Positions 28,494-37,843 of a stretch of DNA of 64,000 bases are shown piece by piece. Source of the stretch: Vibrio tapetis subsp. tapetis (GTDB lineage: Bacteria > Pseudomonadota > Gammaproteobacteria > Enterobacterales > Vibrionaceae). The translations under genes and the position numbers were made by a program. Position 1 is the first letter of the stretch. Every line of letters begins with the position of its first letter. The notes below the pieces were generated by a model, which worked only from the letters and a program-made list of their open reading frames with translations, searched no databases and was not told the origin of the DNA. Where the stretch lies: assembly GCF_900233005.1 (NCBI RefSeq), contig NZ_LT960612.1, forward strand, positions 1,426,001 to 1,490,000, written 5' to 3'.

Positions 28494-28958
28494 CTAGTCT
28501 TGCGGACGGAATTTCTGCTGAATACCGTTCAAGAAATTACGAAGAATTTGAGCTTTACAATCGCGGTAATGCTTGTGCTCTGGCTTACGGAAGAAGGCAC
28601 TAAGTTCGTGCTTGCTCATTTCGAAATCAACACTTTTCATGATTTCTAACACATCTTCTGCTTTGTAATTCAAAGCAATACGTAACTTCATGAATATCAT
28701 GTTGTTAGTCAAGTTTTGTTCTGGCGCTGGTTGTGCACCTTCTTTCTTACCGCGTTTCGTGTTGATCAGACCATTTAGGAAAATCGCCAATTCCGTATAA
28801 GTACAAGCAACGAATGCGCTGTCTTCGTCTTTCTTCAGCCAATTTGAAACTTGCTCACGGGTTACTTCGTGCTCGGCAGCAGCAAAAATATCGATCATGG
28901 TTTTGTCGTCAAAATCGAAAGTAAAGCGGATGCGGCGTAAAATATCGTTATTGGTCAC
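28494..28958 (-). CDS. yehS: DUF1456 family protein (YehS-like)
   Basis: This 154-residue soluble protein is two tandem copies of the DUF1456 helical module, 'NDILRRIRFTFDFDDKTMIDIF' in the first half and 'NMIFMKLRIALNYKAEDVLEIM' in the second. Each copy is followed by a Trp/Phe-containing 'VSNWLKK' or 'LSAFFRKP' segment. The length and the duplicated arrangement fit E. coli YehS. The molecular function is not established. It is monocistronic. Confidence 0.88.
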   Translation of the reverse strand: MTNNDILRRIRFTFDFDDKTMIDIFAAAEHEVTREQVSNWLKKDEDSAFVACTYTELAIFLNGLINTKRGKKEGAQPAPEQNLTNNMIFMKLRIALNYKAEDVLEIMKSVDFEMSKHELSAFFRKPEHKHYRDCKAQILRNFLNGIQQKFRPQD

Positions 28959-29305
28959 TCAATTTTCCTAATGATTTGCAGCATTGGGTATGGCTGCTGA
29001 GTTTGTGGTCGAGCACTTTAACAGATTTCTAGGTTAAGGTCTGAATTATTCAAACGAATTTCACCGGCAATATGTCTTAGCGCTGCGATCCTACCGCACT
29101 TTAATGCTGAGTTATTTACGTGAAGCGGCTGATATTTACTGACCAACTTGTTCAGCGTGTGAGGCGCTGATTGGGTGATTCGGTCTTTATATCAAATAAA
29201 TTGAATATAACCCGTGAGATCTGGTTCTTTTTTCAACAATTGCTTGCATAAGTTGTTATGCGATCAATACTTTAGGGTGTCAGTTGTAGAGCAAGGATGT
29301 TCATA
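28959..29305. other. Divergent intergenic region, no gene seen
   Basis: About 350 bases separate yehS (minus) from the HD-GYP gene (plus). I see no coding frame, repeat or clear operator. It must hold both promoters. Confidence 0.4.
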
Positions 29306-32217
29306 ATGAGAAAGAAGAAGCGCTACCCTCTTAGTATACATATTACGACGCTATTTTTAGCACTCGTTACCGCGATTGGGGTCAGCTTGATCACGATTAG
29401 CTATCAGCACTCTCAAACACTTTTAGAGGGGACGGCCGGCGAGCTAAGTAACGAAAATAGCCTAAAACTTCAAACGTTGTTTAAACAGCAAGTTGCGCCT
29501 GTCTTGACGACACTTGATTTTATGGCGATGAGTTCGTTTATCTCACACCAAACGGACTTAGCGGAAAAAAGTGGCTGGCTGTCATCAATCGATTTACTTT
29601 TTAACCGCAACAAAAGCTTGGTCGCTCTTTACTATGGTTCAAACGAAGGCCGCTTTACGCTTTATCGTCCACTTTCTAACCCCGTTGTTGCTAAGCAGTT
29701 TAAAGCACCTGAAGGCTCGACGATGTTATTTCGAGATACGGATCTAGAAGGGAGGAACGAAGCCGTATTTTATGATCCAAACATGAATGTAATCAGTGCG
29801 AACGTTCAATACGATAATAACTATGATCCTAGAGTTCGGCCTTGGTACAGCAAAGCAGAAAATGGCGGAAAAATAAGTTTAACCGAACCTTATCGGTTTT
29901 ATTGGCTAAACGATTCGGGCGTCACCTTTGTGCGACGTTCTATTGATGATAGCCACGTAGTCGCCGCAGATTTTTCGCTATCAGGATTATCTGAAAAAAT
30001 AATGGAATTGGCTTATTCAGAGCGCAGTCAACTCCTGTTATTTGATAAGAAGTTTCATCCACTTGCGAGCCATCAGGTTGATTTGGGTGAAAAAGGCAGT
30101 AGCCAAGATATTAGGTTAACACTTGCCGACAGCGTGTTTAGTGGCATTTTAAAAGAAACGGCATTAACTGGGGGTTACGATACCCAAGAAGTTGATGGCC
30201 TTGCTTGGTCTGTTGCTTTAACGCCGGTGCAATTAACCGATGGCGTTGAACTCTACTTAGTTGAAGCAACGCCGCAAAATGACCTTATGAGAGATCTGCT
30301 CTCGATGCGCGACAAACAACTCATGATGGCTTTACTCATGCTCATGGCTTGTTCTTTGATCGTAAGATACGTGGCAAAGCGTATTGCCGAGCCTTTAGAT
30401 GGCTTAAACAAGCAAGCTGAAAGCATAAGACGGTTTGTTTTTACTAAGTCTAATTACTCTCGTAGCATGATAAAAGAAGTGAACGATCTTTCTCTTTCCG
30501 TTGAGTTGATGGAACACACGCTACATGATTTGATTATCTTGTTACAAGACACGGCAAGTAACCAAGATTTTAGTGTTCTGGCCAAAAATATTGCAAAGCA
30601 AAGTTATATCGTTACGAAAGCTGAAACCATCATTTTGTCTACTTGGGATAGAAAAACCAAGAAGTTTGATGTTACCGTTAATCATGCGATCATCCCGTTG
30701 CGTGTAGATATGAATACACTGCTAGCCAATGCACCATTGATGCATTCCCAACTTAAAAATGGCGAGGTCTTTCATCTTAATAAAAAGGATGAATTGCTTA
30801 AGCCATATCTTTTGCATTTCCATAATTCAGATCTTTACTTCTTTCCTCTCCTTAATCGAGACAAAGAACTGGTAGGGGTGCTTACCTTAGGTTATGAGCG
30901 CGCAGCCACTAAGTTACAGCGAGAAAAGCATGATTTCTTAAGTGAGTTACTTAATTTTGCGGCGATAGCAAAAGAGAATATCGATCAGATTCAACAACAA
31001 AAAGACATGCTTAATGCCTTTACAGAGCTACTCGCATCGACCATTGATACTAAATCTCCTTATACCGGAGGCCACTGCCAACGAGTACCAGCCCTAGCGG
31101 AAATGCTGACATTAGCTGCAGCGGAAGATAACGGGAAATTCCATGACTTTTCAATGGATAGTAAACAATGGGAAGAACTGAGTCTTGGCGCTTGGATGCA
31201 TGATTGCGGAAAAATCATTACGCCAGAATACGTGGTTGATAAAGCCACAAAACTAGAAACAAACTACGACAGAATACACGAAATACGTATGCGATTTGAA
31301 TTGTTGAAACAGCAAGCCCATACCGATTATTGGAAAGCGGTCTCGCAAGGTTCAGACGCGGCATTCGAAAAACTCAGACGAGACAAAACATTGCTCAGCT
31401 TAGATTATGATTTTGCCTTTATTGCGGAGTGTAATATTGGGTCTGAATTTATGAACGATCTTAAATCTGATCGGTTACAAAGAATCGCTAAGTTAACTTG
31501 GCAACGAACCATAGACGATCAAATCGGTATTTCGTGGGTCGAAAAAGAGCGTTGCGACGCTTCTCAACCCTTACCCGTTACTGAGTTAATGTTGTCGGAT
31601 AAATCGGTACATAAAGTCGCATGGCCTTTGGGGCATAACCCTAAAGATACGTGGGAAGAAGCATTCAATCTCGTTCCGGGAGAATATCAATACAATAGGG
31701 GGGAACTGTACAACTTAAGCGTGAGAGTCGGGACGTTAACGGCAGAGGAGCGCTTCGTGATCAATAATCATATTGTTCAAACCATCGTTATGCTCGACAA
31801 ACTACCGTATCCAGAACATATGAAGAATGTCCCTGAGATTGCCGGTTGTCATCATGAAAGAATGGACGGAGAAGGTTACCCAAGAGGTAAAAAAGGAAGT
31901 GAATTGTCGGTACAAGCCCGAGTGATGGCGATTGCTGACATTTTTGAGGCACTGACTGCCAACGATAGACCATATAAAAAGCTAAAAATTTACAAGAGTC
32001 ACTGTCAATAATGACCCAACTAGCCACCACTGGCCATATCGACCCAGACTTGTATGTTCTTTTTCTAGAAACAGGCGTCTATAAGCAATATGCGGAGAGG
32101 TTTTTAAACGTAGATCAGATGGTAGATGTGAATATTGACAGTTATACCGAGCAAGTGAACCTATACCTAACCAAGATGAAGTTTGAGAAGGAACAGTCGG
32201 AATTGCTAGTTAGATAG
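29306..32217 (+). pseudogene. Cache-GAF-HD-GYP c-di-GMP phosphodiesterase, frameshifted near 3' end
   Basis: This is a membrane sensor likely to degrade cyclic di-GMP. It has a membrane segment (about 10-30), a large periplasmic Cache-like domain (about 35-325, 'YDPRVRPWYSKAENGG'), a second membrane segment ('LLMLMACSLIVRYVAKRI'), a GAF-like domain (about 430-570) and HD-GYP with 'HDCGK' and 'HHERMDGEGYP'. About 150 extra residues lie between the HD and GYP parts. The frame breaks after 'NDRPYKK' at an A5 run (31976-31980). One more A restores 'AKNLQESLSIMTQLATTGHIDPDL' and the final ~75 residues. ATG 29306 is preferred (AAGG nine bases upstream) over 29297. Confidence 0.85.
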
Positions 32218-32318
32218 TGCGTTATTACGGAGTGTTATTGCAATAGAGAGTCATTGCAAGAGAAAGTCATTGAGCCCGCGTTAACACTAACGCGGGCAAC
32301 GAATTCAGTTGGAGGGTC

Positions 32319-32663
32319 TTAACTTGTTGGTGTCTCTGTTTTAACGTCTGTTTCCGCAGAGGTTTCTTTTGCTTGGTGATCCAAAGGCTCCTCTGGTGGT
32401 GTCATTTTTTTACTGACCGGGCTCTTTTTGATTTTAGGCTCATCGTGAGGCACTTTAAACATTGGCTTATAGTTTACGTTGTCGTTTCGCTCGCCGAAGA
32501 TCAGATTTTTGATCAATAGCAGGAAGAACAAACCAACGGACGCAATAGCCACGTAAATTAGGGTATTAAAATCGCCACTTAAACTCTGATAAATACCATA
32601 TGCAAACCCGCCAACAATAGCAATTAGCATCAGTAGTCGAAGCAGGCTGGTTTTTTGTCCCAT
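32319..32663 (-). CDS. Small inner-membrane protein of unknown function
   Basis: From ATG 32663 this is a 114-residue protein with two membrane segments ('LLMLIAIVGGFAYGIYQSL' and 'LIYVAIASVGLFFLLLIKNL'), followed by a cytoplasmic tail rich in Lys, Pro, Glu and Thr. AAGGAA lies about 10 bases upstream. An earlier in-frame start would add 46 residues with no family likeness. I do not recognise the family. Confidence 0.65.
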   Translation of the reverse strand: MGQKTSLLRLLMLIAIVGGFAYGIYQSLSGDFNTLIYVAIASVGLFFLLLIKNLIFGERNDNVNYKPMFKVPHDEPKIKKSPVSKKMTPPEEPLDHQAKETSAETDVKTETPTS

Positions 32664-32962
32664 GATGTATGGATTCCTTGTGACGTTTGAAACGTCTAGT
32701 GTGATAAAAACGTTTGTTAAACTATTACGTTTGATGCCCCAGTTTTGATGTACGGGCGTTGAAACGTTAGTAATCCTGAAGTATCTCCCGCATATTGGCA
32801 ATCAAATTCGTTTTGTGATCAAGCAAAATACGATCTCTATCTAGATACTGATTCCAAAAACGACAAGGGTGTGCAAACAGATGTTTATGTTGAAGGTGTT
32901 ATTAGACGAACCGCTATCGACTGCCTATGCTTAATACACAATGTGCGTAGGAGCGAGTAAGT

Positions 32963-33733
32963 ATGTGTCAAGGTAGTCAAACTTTAGGGCTGCGATTACT
33001 GCTACTTATTGTTGTTGTCTCAATTTCCTTTGGGACGTTAGCGAGTCAGAATGTGGTTATCTATGGTGACGATAACTACCCACCTTATTCATACATTGAA
33101 AATGGTGAACCCAAAGGCATTTATGTCGACATTTTGCGACTCGTATTTTCAGAAATGGATGACTACACGGTTACGATCCGGATGGTGCCTTGGAAGAGGG
33201 GGCTAAGGTATATTGAACAGGGCAAGGGGTTTGCCTTATTTCCACCGTATTACACAGAAAAACGCGACCCATGGATGTTGTTTTCTGAGAGCATACTAAG
33301 AGAAGAAGTGGTTGTGTTTGGTAAACCGAACAAGCTTATCGGTAAGCGAAATTGGCCGGAAGACTTTCATGGAACCGTCATTGGTTTAAACCGAGGATAT
33401 AACCCTTATTCTATGGGAGGCCATGAGTTCGGCGAAGCGGTTAAGTCGGGACACATAGTCGTTGAAGAAGCGACAAATGGCATTATAAATCTGAACAAGC
33501 TTGAAAAAGGAAGAATCGATTTCTATATCAATGATCGCTTAATTGACATCAGTGACTTTCCGGGCATTAAGCGCGGTATAACGGCCAACACGAATGATGG
33601 GTATCTAGGCTTTACTAAGTTAAATGTAGATTACCCATACTCTGCAGATTTTAAGGCTCAATTTGATCACGCTATTTTGCGTTTAAAGCAAACAGATACG
33701 ATAGACAAAATCGTACATAGTTATGTTGATTAA
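32963..33733 (+). CDS. Periplasmic solute-binding protein, family 3
   Basis: This 256-residue protein has a signal peptide (about 1-29, 'LLLLIVVVSISFGTLAS') and an SBP_bac_3-type fold: 'GDDNYPPYSYIENGEPKGI' starts the ligand domain and 'MVPWKRGLRYIEQGKG' and 'LEKGRIDFYINDR' follow. Standalone proteins of this type are common in Vibrio and may bind amino acids or feed a sensor; no permease or ATPase gene is adjacent, so the ligand and partner are unknown. Confidence 0.85.
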   Translation: MCQGSQTLGLRLLLLIVVVSISFGTLASQNVVIYGDDNYPPYSYIENGEPKGIYVDILRLVFSEMDDYTVTIRMVPWKRGLRYIEQGKGFALFPPYYTEKRDPWMLFSESILREEVVVFGKPNKLIGKRNWPEDFHGTVIGLNRGYNPYSMGGHEFGEAVKSGHIVVEEATNGIINLNKLEKGRIDFYINDRLIDISDFPGIKRGITANTNDGYLGFTKLNVDYPYSADFKAQFDHAILRLKQTDTIDKIVHSYVD

Positions 33734-33760
33734 GCTGAGCTACGTACTATGAGCGATAGG

Positions 33761-34372
33761 TTATGATTTATAGTGACTAAGGAACATCGCGACAGTTTGT
33801 TGTACTAAATAATGTTTAGCACTTTCTGAAAGCTCGGGTTGCAGACGCATTAGCTGGGGCCAAAAACACTGACCTTTAATAAGGCTATGAAGTTGGCTAT
33901 TAGCAAACGCTGGATCTACGTTTTTCAATTTACCGTCCGCTGCTGCTGCGCTGATCCAACGATGTAACGTCGTTTCTTGGCTCGCAATCTTTTCCACTTC
34001 TTTAAGTAGCGCTTCTGGGTGATAAAACAGGTGGCCAAATGCCACTCTCGAAAGATCCAAATAATCTTCAGAACACATCAAATTAACTTCGGCAACCAGA
34101 ATAGCGTGTAATTGCTCCTCTAGTGAAACATTGGCTTGATAGACAATATTCGGTTGAACGAGCACTTTATTCCATAGATCAGACAGAATAAACATAACCA
34201 ACGCTTCTTTAGTCTCAAAGTGGTTGTAAACGGTTCGTTTCGATACGTTAGCCAACTCAGCCAATTTATCCATACTGGTGGCTTTAACGCCGTTTTCTTT
34301 AAACGAAATCATCGCGGCCTTGATGATCGCCTCACGCTTTATCTCACTTCGGGTCTTTTTCGGTTCGCTCAT
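33761..34372 (-). CDS. TetR-family repressor
   Basis: This 203-residue regulator has the TetR helix-turn-helix at about residues 12-58 ('KATSMDKLAELANVSKRTVYNHFETKEAL') and a helical ligand domain whose C-terminus matches the AcrR C-terminal type. It is divergent from the metallo-hydrolase gene, and two related palindromic sites lie in the 106 bases between them, so it very likely represses both that gene and itself. Confidence 0.93.
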   Translation of the reverse strand: MSEPKKTRSEIKREAIIKAAMISFKENGVKATSMDKLAELANVSKRTVYNHFETKEALVMFILSDLWNKVLVQPNIVYQANVSLEEQLHAILVAEVNLMCSEDYLDLSRVAFGHLFYHPEALLKEVEKIASQETTLHRWISAAAADGKLKNVDPAFANSQLHSLIKGQCFWPQLMRLQPELSESAKHYLVQQTVAMFLSHYKS

Positions 34373-34401
34373 GTTGCCTGCTCATTCTAATACTTTTTGG
34401 C

Positions 34402-34422
34402 TATTTTACACCGAGTAGTTTA
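34402..34422. promoter_or_regulatory. TetR operator copy 1
   Basis: A degenerate copy of the downstream operator. Its right half (GAGTAGTTTA) is close to that of copy 2, and CACCGNGTAGTTTACTTTT is shared by both copies (34409-34427 and 34449-34467). The copies are exactly 40 bp apart, about four helical turns. Confidence 0.65.
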
Positions 34423-34441
34423 CTTTTTAAAGATGAAACTA

Positions 34442-34462
34442 TAAACTGCACCGTGTAGTTTA
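34442..34462. promoter_or_regulatory. TetR operator copy 2, near-perfect palindrome
   Basis: Arms TAAACTGCAC and GTGTAGTTTA flank a central C, with 9 of 10 base pairs matching. It ends 17 bases before the metallo-hydrolase start, where repressor binding would block transcription. Confidence 0.8.
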
Positions 34463-34478
34463 CTTTTGAGTTATACAA

Positions 34479-35564
34479 ATGAAAAAACGGTATTGGTTTT
34501 TAGGGGGTTTAATCATGGCAGCAATTTCGACGGTGGCATTAACGTCAGCAACGACCGATGAAAAAGGTAAGTTCGTCAATAGCGAGAAAGCGTACGAAAC
34601 TGACGCAAGTAACCTATGGGAAATTATCAAGGCTTACACCGTGTCTAAAAGGCAGTCGGCTCAGCCAAACAATGCGCTTCCTTTGCAACCACTTACCGCT
34701 TCGAAAATTACGCAAGACGAAGGAGACCGAATTTATCGACTTGGTCATTCTACGATTTTGATGAAATTAGATGACAAACTCGTGTTAACCGACCCAGTGT
34801 TAAGTGAACGAGCGTCTCCAGTACAATGGGCTGGGCCAAAGCGTTTTCATCCAAGCCCAATTTCGATAGACGAAATGCCGCAGATCGACATCGTGGTGAT
34901 AAGTCAAGATCATTATGACCACTTAGATAAGCATGCCGTTCTGGCACTGGCCGAAAAAGTTAAGCATTTTGTAACGCCTTTAAAAGTGGGTCAAACCATG
35001 GTTAATTGGGGAGTTGATGCGGCGAAAATCACCGAATTAGACTGGTGGGAAAGTGTCAGTTTTGAAGGCATCGAATTTGTTGCAACACCAGCTCAACACT
35101 TCTCGGGACGAGGGTTATTAGATAGAAACCAAACACTCTGGGCCAGTTGGGTGATCGACAGCGGAAGCCGAAAGCTATTTTTTAGTGGTGATAGCGGTTA
35201 CTTTTCAGGCTTTAAACAGATTGGTGACAAATACGGGCCATTTGATGTAACAATGGTGGAAACGGGTGCATATAACGACCTGTGGAGTGATATCCATATG
35301 ATGCCCGAGCATAGTTTACAAGCCCATTTGGATCTGCGTGGTCAAATTATGATGCCCATACATAACGGTACGTTTGATTTGTCATTACATGACTGGTTTG
35401 AACCATTAGAGCGGATTCAAGCGTTAGCCAAACAAAATGACGTAACTTTACTGACTCCTGTTTTTGGTCAGTCGGTATCACTTGATGATGCAGCTCAGAA
35501 CCCAAAATGGTGGCGAGAGCCCGCGCTGGGTTATAAAACAGACTTGTTGGCTCAGTCTCAATAA
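34479..35564 (+). CDS. Exported MBL-fold hydrolase (NAPE-PLD-like), variant metal site
   Basis: This 361-residue protein has an N-terminal signal or anchor ('WFLGGLIMAAISTVALTSA') and a metallo-beta-lactamase fold of the NAPE-PLD/UlaG type: 'LGHSTILMKL', 'LTDPVLSERASP', 'ATPAQHFSGRG', 'FFSGDSGYF', 'MPEHSLQAHLDL' and 'PIHNGTFDLS'. The metal motif reads S142-Q-D-H-Y-D-H148, so the first His of HxHxDH is Gln143; the other His and Asp are kept. That could alter or weaken one metal site. Expression is probably controlled by the divergent TetR. The substrate is not known; phospholipid or lactone hydrolysis are possibilities from the family. Confidence 0.85.
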   Translation: MKKRYWFLGGLIMAAISTVALTSATTDEKGKFVNSEKAYETDASNLWEIIKAYTVSKRQSAQPNNALPLQPLTASKITQDEGDRIYRLGHSTILMKLDDKLVLTDPVLSERASPVQWAGPKRFHPSPISIDEMPQIDIVVISQDHYDHLDKHAVLALAEKVKHFVTPLKVGQTMVNWGVDAAKITELDWWESVSFEGIEFVATPAQHFSGRGLLDRNQTLWASWVIDSGSRKLFFSGDSGYFSGFKQIGDKYGPFDVTMVETGAYNDLWSDIHMMPEHSLQAHLDLRGQIMMPIHNGTFDLSLHDWFEPLERIQALAKQNDVTLLTPVFGQSVSLDDAAQNPKWWREPALGYKTDLLAQSQ

Positions 35565-35606
35565 GAGTTGCAGTCTCAATAAGAGTTTCAGTCTCAATAG
35601 AAGTTA
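35553..35606 (+). repeat. 18-bp tandem repeat, three copies
   Basis: CAGTCTCAATAAGAGTTG, then CAGTCTCAATAAGAGTTT, then a degenerate CAGTCTCAATAGAAGTTA. The first copy contains the stop codon of the metallo-hydrolase, so the array may have arisen by slippage at the gene's end. Confidence 0.8.
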
Positions 35607-35615
35607 AAAATAGTT

Positions 35616-35641
35616 AAAGGCGAATCAACGAGTTCGCCTTT
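35616..35641 (+). terminator. Terminator of metallo-hydrolase; intron insertion site
   Basis: AAAGGCGAA (35616-35624) pairs with TTCGCCTTT (35633-35641), followed by a T run to 35643. The group II intron begins directly after it. Confidence 0.88.
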
Positions 35642-36382
35642 TTGTTTGCCCAGCGAAGCTGGCAAACCCATTAGGCTGAAAGAAGCCTAAATCACCCTGA
35701 TTGAGGGGAAGATAATCCGAATCGCAAGGGCGTTGCTGGCCAACGGCAGGGTTTGAAGGAAGCGATAGGAAGTTAACAGTACACAACGAAAGTGAACCTG
35801 ATTCGGCAATTTAGGTGGGTAAGCGTGCAAAATAGCGTGAAGCCCGATACTCAATCAGACCTAGATTGTGCTTGAGGGTGGCATTGTTAACAGGGAGCCA
35901 GTGCAGTAACTGGGGAAGCCTGACACCACATCCGAGCAAACGTCGGAAGCATAAACTCAAGGCGAGAGCCAAGATCTATGTTGGTGCGAGGTGGCAGATG
36001 AATCCGTAGTAGTGAGTAAAGCTCGGCCGGTGAAGCCCAGTAATGGTGTGGAGGATAAAACTGAGCTGACCATCAGTAACACGTCTGATGGGACAACATT
36101 TTGCCAAAAGCAATCTGGTGTTGCGAAGGGATGAAGTACATTTTAAGTCTGTGATGAGCAGATGTTTTTTTTTTCAGTGGTATACAAGTTGATTAGCTAT
36201 CGAGGTATTCCGTCTCGGTCTTTGTGAAAGCAAAGCACTGAAGCGAGAAACCGTACAAGGGAGTAACTCTGACTCACTCTAGTAAATTGCCATTGAGCTA
36301 GAAGGCTAGAGAGTGGAGTGAAATACACCAACACTGTGAGAGAGCATTTGTCCCCACACGGCACACAATCTAAAGGAAAAAG

Positions 36383-37666
36383 TTGAGAGTTTACTACAGT
36401 TTATATGGTCACTTGCTCCACAAAGAGCGACTCTATAAAGGATTTAAAAAAGTGTGGAAAGCGAAAGGCGCGGCCGGAATAGATAGGCAGAGCCTAAGCG
36501 ACTACGCCCAAAATCTGAGTGATAACCTAGATCAACTTCTTCTGGAACTCAAAACCAAGCGATACACCCCTCAACCCGTCAGACGGGTAGAAATACCGAA
36601 AGATGATGGTGGGGTGCGATTACTTGGGATCCCAACAGTACGGGATAGAGTTGTCCAACAAGCTCTAAATGATATAGTAACCCCAATCTTCGAAGAGCAG
36701 TTTCACCCATCCAGCTTTGGGTATAGACCGAATCGAAGTTGTCACGATGCTATAAACAAAGCGACGATGTTCATCCGTCGATACGGAATGCAACACGTCG
36801 TAGATATGGACTTATCGAAGTGCTTCGATAAGCTCGACCACGAGCTTATTCTAAAAAGCATTAAGAAACGAGTCACAGACAGTAGCGTACTGGAGCTCAT
36901 CAAACAGTTCCTGAAAAGTGGCGTAATGGTTGATGGAGAGTGGCAGCATACCGAGATAGGTAGTCCGCAAGGTGGAGTAATAAGCCCACTGATAGCGAAC
37001 ATCTATCTGGATGCGTTTGATCAAGAGATGCGAAAGCGAGGACATCGAATAGTCCGTTATGCCGACGACATACTGATCTTCTGTCGCAGCCGTAAAGGTG
37101 CAGAAAATGCGCAAGTACAGGCAACGAAGGTCCTGGAAAAACAGCTCAAGTTAACGGTGAACGAAACCAAATCACACATAGCGCACAGCGGCGAAGGTGT
37201 GAAATTCCTTGGAATAGAAATCGGTAGCCATTATAGCCGTATTCAGCCAAAGAAAATGTCGACGTTCAAAGGAAAGTTGAAGCGAGTGACAAGACGCAAT
37301 GGCGGTAAGCCATTGTTAGAAGTCATTAAACAACTGAATCCACTTCTGAGAGGGTTCAGCCAGTACTTTCGAATAGCGAATGCCAACAGGGAGTTTAAGA
37401 AACTGGCCGCGTGGTTAAGGCGAAGACTTCGCAGCGTCCAATTACGATTATGGAAAAAACCGACCCGACTCCACCGCAGGCTAAGACAGCTAGGTTACGA
37501 AGGGTCATTCAGGTATATCTGTATGGATAGTTGGAGAAATGCTGCGAGTCCATTAGCCAGTTACTCGATGCCAAATCAATGGTTTAACGACCTTGGATTA
37601 GTGAATCTTGAACACGTTAGGACAGGATATGTGTTCAGCCATTATGCTGAATGGAAATGTGCATGA
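36383..37666 (+). CDS. ltrA: Group II intron reverse transcriptase/maturase
   Basis: This 427-residue multifunctional protein helps the intron splice and retrotranspose. The reverse transcriptase domain (about 30-290) includes 'GIPTVRDRVVQQAL', 'FHPSSFGYRPNRSCHDAI', 'GSPQGGVISPLIANIYLD' and the catalytic 'RYADDILIF'. A maturase X/GIIM domain follows ('LNPLLRGFSQYFRIANAN'). There is no C-terminal HNH endonuclease, as expected of class IIC. The start is TTG 36383 with AAGGA upstream. The stop codon overlaps the first bases of domain V. The frame is whole, so the element may be mobile. Confidence 0.93.
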   Translation: MRVYYSLYGHLLHKERLYKGFKKVWKAKGAAGIDRQSLSDYAQNLSDNLDQLLLELKTKRYTPQPVRRVEIPKDDGGVRLLGIPTVRDRVVQQALNDIVTPIFEEQFHPSSFGYRPNRSCHDAINKATMFIRRYGMQHVVDMDLSKCFDKLDHELILKSIKKRVTDSSVLELIKQFLKSGVMVDGEWQHTEIGSPQGGVISPLIANIYLDAFDQEMRKRGHRIVRYADDILIFCRSRKGAENAQVQATKVLEKQLKLTVNETKSHIAHSGEGVKFLGIEIGSHYSRIQPKKMSTFKGKLKRVTRRNGGKPLLEVIKQLNPLLRGFSQYFRIANANREFKKLAAWLRRRLRSVQLRLWKKPTRLHRRLRQLGYEGSFRYICMDSWRNAASPLASYSMPNQWFNDLGLVNLEHVRTGYVFSHYAEWKCA

Positions 37667-37698
37667 GCCGTATACGAGGTCCGTACGTACGGTTCTGT
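37665..37698 (+). ncRNA. Group II intron domain V
   Basis: GAGCCGTATACG...CGTACGTACGGTTC forms the short, highly conserved domain V hairpin with the catalytic AGC near its base. A second hairpin (GAGGCG-GAGA-CGCCTC, about 37708-37723) fits domain VI. Confidence 0.85.
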
Positions 37699-37843
37699 GA
37701 GAGGGATGAGGCGGAGACGCCTCACCCTACTCGATGCATTGAGTCGCATTCAAGTAAAGATTCATTGGAATATCTGGATAAAAAATGAATGTAATTTCAT
37801 ATCGGTGTATCCTCGTTAGCAAATATGCAGGAGGGAAGTACTG

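Larger units (their letters stand above)
35644..37735 (+). mobile_element. Group II intron, probably class IIC
   Basis: A ~2.1-kb retroelement carries a 5' ribozyme part (35644-36382), the maturase gene, and domains V and VI at the 3' end. Domain I features such as 'GGGGAAGATAATCCGAATCG' and 'AAGGGCGTTGCTGGCCAACG' are typical of bacterial introns. The 5' end is placed at GTTTGCCC, just after the terminator T run, which is where class IIC introns insert. GTTTG is not the standard GTGYG, so the 5' boundary is approximate. The 3' end near CCCTACTCGAT (to ~37735) is also approximate. Confidence 0.85.

Noticed and set aside
36383..37666. Reverse transcriptase considered as a retron or DGR
   Set aside because: Sequence shows group II RT features (GIIM-type maturase part, YADD in RYADDILIF) and a domain V hairpin follows, so it is a group II intron.
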